The notes beneath the pieces were generated by a model. That model was not told the origin of the DNA and searched no databases. It saw only the letters and a list, made by a program, of their open reading frames with translations. From Xenorhabdus eapokensis (GTDB lineage Bacteria; Pseudomonadota; Gammaproteobacteria; Enterobacterales; Enterobacteriaceae): a stretch of 12,126 bases of DNA. Every line of letters begins with the position of its first letter. Position 1 is the stretch's first letter. Location: NCBI RefSeq assembly GCF_001908105.1, contig NZ_MKGQ01000012.1:92453-104578 (forward strand), in the 5' to 3' direction. Positions 7,264 through 12,126 of the stretch are shown piece after piece. The position numbers were made by a program, and so were the translations under genes.

Positions 7264-7345
7264 CACGTGTTGATTATCCTCTGAGTGTTTTCTGGGAGAC
7301 TGTCCGTGAAGCTCCCGGCAAAATATGGGGTTACAATAGCACATT

Positions 7346-7373
7346 ATTTTAAATGAAACGGCTTCGCCGTCAA
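7346..7373 (-). promoter_or_regulatory. bamD sigma70-type promoter
   Basis: On the minus strand TTGACG (7373-7368) and TAAAAT (7351-7346) are spaced by 16 bp, each matching the consensus at five of six bases. A 13-bp palindrome (ACGGC-TTC-GCCGT, 7358-7370) overlaps the -35 element and could be an operator. The resulting leader of about 75 nt contains a GGGAG...CTCCC stem (7294-7316). I could not find a sigmaE promoter, although E. coli bamD is reported to have one. For the divergent rluD, TAAAAT at 7383-7388 is a possible -10, but no acceptable -35 was found. Confidence 0.6.
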
Positions 7374-7401
7374 AACTCAACGTAAAATATAGAAGTTATA
7401 T

Positions 7402-8379
7402 ATGGCACAACAAATCCGGCTTAATGCAATAGTCGCTGAATCTCAGCTTGGTCAACGTTTAGATCAAGCTTTAGCTGAATTGTTCCCTGATTACTCCAGG
7501 TCACGTATAAAAGAGTGGATCTTGGATAATAAAGTTCAAGTTAATGGTAAATTAATTAGCAAACCAAAAGAAAAAGTCTTAGGCGGAGAAGAAATTTCCG
7601 TTGATGCTATCATTGAAGAGGATGCACGTTGGGAGCCTCAGGATATCGAATTGAATATTGTCTATGAAGATGACGATATTTTGGTCATCAATAAACCACG
7701 TGATTTGGTTGTTCATCCGGGAGCTGGTAATCCTGACGGTACAGTGCTGAACGCGTTGTTATATCGTTATCCTGAAATTGCAGATGTTCCCCGCGCAGGT
7801 ATTGTTCATCGTCTTGACAAAGATACGACAGGGCTCATGGTTGTGGCAAAAACTGTTCCGGCACAAACGCGATTGGTGGAATCTTTGCAATTACGTGAAA
7901 TAACCCGTGAATATGAAGCAGTTGCTTTGGGGCATATGACAGCTGGAGGAATGGTAGAAGAACCCATCTCCCGCCATCCAACAAAACGCACACACATGGC
8001 AGTACATCCTATGGGAAAACCTGCGGTTACCCATTATCGCGTTATGGAACATTTCCGGGCACATACTCGTTTGCGTCTGCGTTTGGAGACAGGCAGAACC
8101 CACCAAATTCGTGTGCATATGGCACATATAAAACACCCGTTAGTGGGTGATCCTCTGTACGGTGGACGCCCTCGTCCCTTAAAAGGGGCTTCTGATGAAT
8201 TTCGCGAAGTGATGCGCAATTTTGATCGCCAGGCATTGCATGCAACCATGTTACGTCTTTACCATCCGATCACTGGAATTGAGATGGAATGGCATGCTCC
8301 CTTACCGGACGACATGGTTAAATTGATTGAATTGATGAAAGTGGATGCTGAGACTTTCAAAAACGAGATGGATTGGTAG
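7402..8379 (+). CDS. rluD: 23S rRNA pseudouridine synthase RluD (U1911/1915/1917)
   Basis: Makes the three pseudouridines in helix 69 of 23S rRNA, needed for normal 50S maturation and termination. The 325-aa protein carries an N-terminal S4 RNA-binding domain (about residues 18-75, with SRSRIKEWILDNKVQVNGK). An RluA-family catalytic domain follows, with HRLDKDTTGL at 136-145; D139 is the catalytic aspartate, at the same number as in E. coli. The downstream motif RLRLETGRTHQIRVHMAH is also kept. The ribosome binding site is poor (AGAAG before the ATG), but the conserved N-terminus MAQQIRL supports the start. pgeF begins 4 bp after the stop, so they form an operon; the pairing is the same in E. 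coli. Confidence 0.97.
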   Translation: MAQQIRLNAIVAESQLGQRLDQALAELFPDYSRSRIKEWILDNKVQVNGKLISKPKEKVLGGEEISVDAIIEEDARWEPQDIELNIVYEDDDILVINKPRDLVVHPGAGNPDGTVLNALLYRYPEIADVPRAGIVHRLDKDTTGLMVVAKTVPAQTRLVESLQLREITREYEAVALGHMTAGGMVEEPISRHPTKRTHMAVHPMGKPAVTHYRVMEHFRAHTRLRLRLETGRTHQIRVHMAHIKHPLVGDPLYGGRPRPLKGASDEFREVMRNFDRQALHATMLRLYHPITGIEMEWHAPLPDDMVKLIELMKVDAETFKNEMDW

Positions 8380-8383
8380 GTAA

Positions 8384-9115
8384 ATGATACCCCTGATTTT
8401 TCCTGATTGGCCACAGCCCGATAATGTTGGTGCTTGTAGTACTACCCGTTTTGGCGGAATAAGCCTGCCCCCATATGATAGTTTAAACTTGGGTAATCAT
8501 GTTGGGGACGTCCCTGAACACGTGGAACGGAATAGAACGCTATTGATTGAGTATGCCCAATTGCCGCAGCAACCTACATGGTTGGAGCAAGTACACGGCA
8601 CGCATGTTATCACACTTGATGATCAGCCATTGGTGAATAATCAGGGTGATGCCGTTTATACGAATATACCTGGTCGGGTTTGTGCTGTAATGACAGCAGA
8701 TTGTTTGCCAGTTCTTTTTTGCAGTATTTCTGGTGATGAAGTCGCAGCGGCTCATGCAGGATGGCGCGGATTATGTGCCGGAGTGTTGGAGAATACCGTG
8801 TCTCGATTTAGCGCAAAACCTGACATGATCCGTGCATGGTTGGGGCCTGCTATTGGCCCTGAAAAATTTGAGGTAGGAAGTGAGGTCAGGGAAGCTTTCA
8901 TTACGAACAATCCTGATCTGAAACAAGCTTTTATGCCTTATGGTGATAAGTTTCTGGCAAATATTTACTTACTGGCTAAATTAAAATTGCAGTCAGTAGG
9001 AATCACAGAGATTTTTGGTGGAGCCGCATGTACTGTCACGGAGGAAAAAAACTTTTTCTCCTATCGTCGTGATGGTAACACTGGGAGAATGGCAACTTTA
9101 ATCTGGTTGCGATAA
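8384..9115 (+). CDS. pgeF: Peptidoglycan editing factor PgeF (YfiH, laccase-fold / DUF152)
   Basis: Member of the YfiH/LACC1 family, 243 aa as in E. coli. Family members were called multicopper polyphenol oxidases. In E. coli YfiH the genetic role is removing misincorporated amino acids (L-Ser for L-Ala) from UDP-MurNAc peptide precursors. The metal/active-site residues are visible as H71 (WLEQVHG), C107 (MTADCLPV) and H124 (AAHAGWRG), followed by GPAIGP. The protein has no signal peptide and is cytoplasmic. The ATG lies 4 bp after the rluD stop, and its weak AGG overlaps that stop codon, implying coupling. The older laccase label should be treated with caution. No hairpin terminator is visible before clpB, so some read-through into clpB is possible. 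Confidence 0.93.
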   Translation: MIPLIFPDWPQPDNVGACSTTRFGGISLPPYDSLNLGNHVGDVPEHVERNRTLLIEYAQLPQQPTWLEQVHGTHVITLDDQPLVNNQGDAVYTNIPGRVCAVMTADCLPVLFCSISGDEVAAAHAGWRGLCAGVLENTVSRFSAKPDMIRAWLGPAIGPEKFEVGSEVREAFITNNPDLKQAFMPYGDKFLANIYLLAKLKLQSVGITEIFGGAACTVTEEKNFFSYRRDGNTGRMATLIWLR

Positions 9116-9177
9116 CCTACTTTACAGGACGATCTTTGGCGTATAGCGGTAAGTTTCCAATTAACTTTTCAGAACAC

Positions 9178-9206
9178 CTTGAATATTTAAGGAATGACCT
9201 TATCTA
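9178..9206 (+). promoter_or_regulatory. clpB heat-shock (sigma32) promoter
   Basis: CTTGAA (9178-9183), 14 bp, then CCTTATCTA (9198-9206) fits the sigma32 consensus (CTTGAA, 13-15 bp, CCCCATNTA), with the -35 perfect and seven of eight defined -10 positions or better than half in any register. Transcription would begin near 9213, leaving a short leader that ends in the strong ribosome binding site GGAGG (9236-9240). This matches the known control of clpB. Confidence 0.87.
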
Positions 9207-9244
9207 ATCTCCAGTAGCAAATTCTGACCAGTATTGGAGGTGTT

Positions 9245-11818
9245 ATGCGTCTGGATCGTCTTACCAATAAATTCCAGCTTGCTCTCGCTGACGCCCAATC
9301 CCTTGCATTAGGGCGTGATAATCAATTCATCGAACCTCTCCACTTGATGAGTGCATTAATTAATCAAGAAGGCGGTTCAGTACGTCCTTTATTGGCCTCG
9401 GCAGGGGTGGATACGGGAAGCTTCAATAATCAACTGAATCAGGCTCTGCACCGATTGCCGAAAGTAGAAGGCAATGGTGGAGATGTACAAGTATCCAACG
9501 AACTGGGACGTTATTTAAACCTGTGTGACAAACTTGCACAAAAAGCCGGTGATAACTTCATTTCTTCTGAACTCTTTGTTCTGGCAGCGATAGAAGAACG
9601 TGGAACATTAAGTGACATGCTGAAAGCTGCGGGCGCAACCAAAGATAAAATCACTAAGGCAATAGAACAAATGCGTGGTGGTGAAAAAGTGAATGAGCAA
9701 GGCGCAGAAGATCAGCGTCAAGCATTAAAGAAATATACCATTGACCTGACTGAACGAGCCGAACAAGGCAAATTAGATCCTGTCATTGGGCGTGATGAAG
9801 AAATTCGACGAACTATTCAGGTATTGCAGCGTAGAACCAAAAATAACCCTGTTCTCATTGGTGAGCCAGGTGTTGGGAAAACCGCGATTGTTGAAGGTTT
9901 GGCACAGCGCATTATCAATGGTGAAGTTCCAGAAGGGCTGAAAAACAAACGAGTTTTGTCTCTTGATATGGGTGCGTTATTAGCCGGTGCTAAATACCGT
10001 GGTGAATTCGAAGAGCGTTTGAAAGGTGTTTTGAACGATCTTGCCAAACAGGAAGGTTCAGTCATTCTGTTTATTGATGAATTGCATACTATGGTAGGAG
10101 CTGGCAAAGCCGAAGGCGCAATGGATGCCGGTAATATGCTAAAACCCGCTCTGGCTCGTGGAGAATTGCATTGCGTTGGGGCAACAACACTTGATGAGTA
10201 TCGTCAGTATATAGAAAAAGATGCGGCTTTAGAGCGTCGTTTTCAGAAAGTTTATGTGGCAGAACCTACGGTTGAAGATACGATTGCTATCTTACGTGGA
10301 TTGAAAGAGCGATATGAATTGCATCATCACGTCCAAATCACTGATCCAGCAATTGTGGCGGCTGCAACACTATCTCATCGCTATATTTCTGATCGTATGC
10401 TACCTGATAAAGCTATTGATCTGATTGATGAAGCAGGGGCAAGCCTGCGTATGCAGATGGATTCTAAACCAGAAGCATTGGATCGCCTTGAGCGCCGTGT
10501 TATTCAATTAAAACTTGAGCAACAGGCACTGAAAAAAGAGTCTGATGATGCCAGTAAAAAACGTTTAGAGATGCTGAACGAAGAATTGGCAGAAAAAGAA
10601 CGTGAATATTCTGAATTGGAAGAAGAGTGGAAAGCGGAGAAAGCTGAACTTAGTGGCACACAGAATATCAAGGCTGAATTAGAAAATACTCGTCTTGAAT
10701 TAGAAAAAGCTCGCCGTAGCGGTGATTTGGCTAAAATGTCTGAAATTCAGTACGGAAAAATTCCGGAACTGGAAAAACGTTTAGCAACAGCAACAACAGC
10801 AGAAAGTCGTCATATGAAGCTGCTGCGTAACAAAGTCACAGATGCTGAAATTGCTGAAATACTCGCACGCTGGACAGGGATCCCTGTATCCAGAATGCTG
10901 GAAAGTGAAAAAGATAAATTACTGCGCATGGAGCAAGCATTGCATCAGCGTGTAATAGGGCAGAATGAAGCTGTTGATGCTGTATCGAATGCAATTCGTC
11001 GTAGCAGAGCGGGATTATCTGATCCCAATCGTCCGATCGGTTCTTTCATGTTCTTGGGGCCGACCGGAGTGGGTAAAACAGAATTGTGTAAGGCGTTGGC
11101 TAATTTCTTATTCGACAGTGATGATGCTATGGTGCGCATTGATATGTCGGAGTTTATGGAAAAACACGCAGTTTCAAGGTTGGTGGGAGCGCCTCCCGGA
11201 TATGTTGGATATGAAGAAGGGGGGTATCTGACGGAAGCGGTGCGCCGTCGTCCTTATTCTGTCATTTTGCTGGATGAAGTAGAGAAAGCTCACCCAGATG
11301 TTTTCAATATCTTGTTACAGGTATTAGATGATGGCCGTTTGACTGATGGTCAAGGAAGAACAGTGGATTTTCGTAACACGGTTGTGATTATGACCTCTAA
11401 CTTAGGTTCCGATATGATTCAAGAACGCTTTGGTACATTGGATTATATAGGTATGAAAAATATGGTGATGGAAGTCGTAGGTCATCATTTCAGACCTGAG
11501 TTTATTAACCGTGTTGATGAAGTTGTTGTGTTCCACCCATTAGGACAAGAGCATCTAAAATCTATTACCAATATTCAATTGCAACGTTTATATCAGCGTT
11601 TGGAAGAGCGCGGTTATCAGGTGGAGATAACATCTCAAGCACTGGAAAAATTAAGCGAAGCGGGTTTCGATCCTGTATATGGAGCTCGTCCATTGAAACG
11701 GGCTATCCAGCAAGAGATTGAAAACCCGCTGGCCCAGCAAATTCTTTCTGGTAAATTGATCCCAGATAAATTAGTGACTTTAGAGTTAGAAGACAATCGT
11801 ATTGTTGCAACACAATGA
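9245..11818 (+). CDS. clpB: ATP-dependent chaperone/disaggregase ClpB (Hsp100)
   Basis: Hexameric AAA+ machine that, with DnaK/DnaJ/GrpE, threads aggregated proteins through its pore after heat stress. The 857-aa protein has E. coli ClpB's length and numbering. The N-domain spans residues 1 to about 145. NBD1 has Walker A GEPGVGKT (K212), Walker B with E279, pore loop KYRG (Y251) and arginine fingers R331/R332. The coiled-coil middle domain runs about 410-525, rich in E, K, L and A. NBD2 has GPTGVGKT (K611), E678, pore tyrosine Y653 and R756. There is no ClpP-binding IGF/L loop, as expected. The start follows GGAGG at 4 nt spacing. Codon 149 is an in-frame GTG at the place used by E. coli for the shorter isoform. 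A sigma32 promoter precedes it and a strong terminator follows. Confidence 0.98.
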   Translation: MRLDRLTNKFQLALADAQSLALGRDNQFIEPLHLMSALINQEGGSVRPLLASAGVDTGSFNNQLNQALHRLPKVEGNGGDVQVSNELGRYLNLCDKLAQKAGDNFISSELFVLAAIEERGTLSDMLKAAGATKDKITKAIEQMRGGEKVNEQGAEDQRQALKKYTIDLTERAEQGKLDPVIGRDEEIRRTIQVLQRRTKNNPVLIGEPGVGKTAIVEGLAQRIINGEVPEGLKNKRVLSLDMGALLAGAKYRGEFEERLKGVLNDLAKQEGSVILFIDELHTMVGAGKAEGAMDAGNMLKPALARGELHCVGATTLDEYRQYIEKDAALERRFQKVYVAEPTVEDTIAILRGLKERYELHHHVQITDPAIVAAATLSHRYISDRMLPDKAIDLIDEAGASLRMQMDSKPEALDRLERRVIQLKLEQQALKKESDDASKKRLEMLNEELAEKEREYSELEEEWKAEKAELSGTQNIKAELENTRLELEKARRSGDLAKMSEIQYGKIPELEKRLATATTAESRHMKLLRNKVTDAEIAEILARWTGIPVSRMLESEKDKLLRMEQALHQRVIGQNEAVDAVSNAIRRSRAGLSDPNRPIGSFMFLGPTGVGKTELCKALANFLFDSDDAMVRIDMSEFMEKHAVSRLVGAPPGYVGYEEGGYLTEAVRRRPYSVILLDEVEKAHPDVFNILLQVLDDGRLTDGQGRTVDFRNTVVIMTSNLGSDMIQERFGTLDYIGMKNMVMEVVGHHFRPEFINRVDEVVVFHPLGQEHLKSITNIQLQRLYQRLEERGYQVEITSQALEKLSEAGFDPVYGARPLKRAIQQEIENPLAQQILSGKLIPDKLVTLELEDNRIVATQ
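9689..9691 (+). other. Internal GTG start for the N-truncated ClpB isoform
   Basis: Codon 149 of clpB is GTG (Val149, followed by Asn-Glu-Gln). This is the same residue at which E. coli starts the ClpB-79/80 isoform lacking the N-domain. A purine-rich GGTGGTG lies a few bases upstream. Use of this start here is inferred from position and conservation. Confidence 0.55.
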
Positions 11819-11841
11819 TATTGATTACTTAGACAGTTTTT

Positions 11842-11875
11842 AAGAGGTGTTTTTTGCACCTCTTTTTTCTTTTTG
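11842..11875 (+). terminator. clpB terminator
   Basis: AAGAGGTG (11842-11849) pairs with CACCTCTT (11857-11864) around a T-rich 7-nt loop, and is followed by TTTTTCTTTTT. It lies 24 bp after the clpB stop and insulates the rRNA promoters downstream. Confidence 0.93.
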
Positions 11876-11924
11876 TAGATTAGGAAAACACCAAATTAGG
11901 GTTTTTTGGGTGATAAATAAGCGG

Positions 11925-11987
11925 TTGGTGATTTTTTTTAAAAAAAACTATTGTCACATCCGTAAAACTCCCTATAATGCGCCACCA
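11925..11987 (+). promoter_or_regulatory. rRNA operon promoter P1 with UP element
   Basis: TTGTCA (11951-11956), 16 bp, TATAAT (11973-11978) and the GC-rich discriminator GCGCCACC are those of enterobacterial rrn P1 promoters. The start is likely A11987. A long T/A tract just upstream (about 11932-11949) is the expected UP element for the RNA polymerase alpha subunit. The discriminator type implies stringent control by ppGpp/DksA. Fis sites should lie upstream, but I could not place one with confidence. Confidence 0.92.
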
Positions 11988-12047
11988 CTGACCGACGATG
12001 TGCTGAGACACGCCGCGACGGCAGCGGAGAAAGGCGAAAATAATCGC

Positions 12048-12083
12048 TTGACTCCGGAGGCAAAAAGCGTAAGATACGCAGCC
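12048..12083 (+). promoter_or_regulatory. rRNA operon promoter P2
   Basis: TTGACT (12048-12053), 16 bp, TAAGAT (12070-12075) lie about 97 bp downstream of the P1 elements, the usual tandem P1-P2 spacing of rrn operons. P2 normally supplies basal rRNA synthesis. Confidence 0.85.
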
Positions 12084-12085
12084 TC

Positions 12086-12126
12086 GCAACCCGGAAGAGA
12101 TGTCCGGTTGCCAACGCTCTTTAACA
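12086..12126 (+). promoter_or_regulatory. rRNA leader antitermination site (boxB-like hairpin and boxA)
   Basis: GCAACCCGGA (12086-12095) pairs with TCCGGTTGC (12103-12111), with one bulged C, giving a boxB-like stem. It is followed by CGCTCTTTAACA (12115-12126), which matches E. coli rrn boxA at 11 of 12 bases. NusB-S10 and partners bind boxA to make rRNA transcription resistant to Rho. The 16S rRNA gene should begin a little over a hundred bases beyond the window. Confidence 0.9.

Noticed and set aside
7280..7339. sigmaE promoter for bamD
   Set aside because: GGAGCTT on the minus strand resembles a -35, but no TCTGA-like -10 occurs at the required spacing.
7264..7380. Upstream 39-codon extension of bamD
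   Set aside because: In frame and open, but not like the family. It would place the lipoprotein signal peptide internally, and the promoter elements lie within it.
154..11818. Horizontally acquired or novel multi-gene system
   Set aside because: Every substantial reading frame is a conserved enterobacterial core gene in ancestral order; only the intron end at 1-98 is mobile DNA.

Overview
The window is a piece of an enterobacterial (gamma-proteobacterial, order Enterobacterales) chromosome. The gene order aroF-tyrA / pheA-pheL / raiA / bamD / rluD-pgeF-clpB / rRNA operon is the same block as in Escherichia coli, read here from the other end. The proteins are close E. coli homologues, but third positions and spacers are AT-rich. 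This fits the Morganellaceae (Photorhabdus/Xenorhabdus-like) better than Escherichia; the genus is inference.

Layout. Bases 1-98 are the 3' end (domains V and VI) of a group II intron whose body lies outside the window. It sits just beyond the 3' end of dcuB (minus), an anaerobic C4-dicarboxylate antiporter. A very AT-rich divergent spacer (1498-1982) separates dcuB from the aroF-tyrA operon (plus). That spacer carries the aroF promoter with a strong TyrR box lying between its -35 region and its TATAAT. aroF and tyrA make the first enzyme of the shikimate pathway and the tyrosine-branch enzyme. They converge on pheA (minus, phenylalanine branch) across a shared hairpin terminator. pheA is preceded by a leader peptide, pheL, with seven Phe codons, and by a complete 1:2 / 2:3 / 3:4 attenuator.

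Next on the minus strand come raiA (ribosome hibernation factor; own terminator and a predicted class II CRP/FNR-type promoter) and, after a 480-bp spacer, bamD (outer-membrane assembly lipoprotein; own terminator and sigma70-type promoter). Divergent from bamD run rluD (23S rRNA pseudouridine synthase) and pgeF/yfiH, nearly abutting. clpB (disaggregase) follows, behind a clear heat-shock sigma32 promoter and ended by a strong terminator. The window closes with the P1 and P2 promoters and the boxB/boxA antitermination leader of an rRNA operon whose 16S gene begins outside.

The biology is mainly core metabolism and housekeeping. Three layers of aromatic amino acid control can be read directly from the DNA: TyrR operators, allosteric residues and Phe-codon attenuation. 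I found no previously undescribed system. The least explained pieces are the intron end beside dcuB, a palindrome in the dcuB upstream region, and the repeat-bearing spacer between raiA and bamD.
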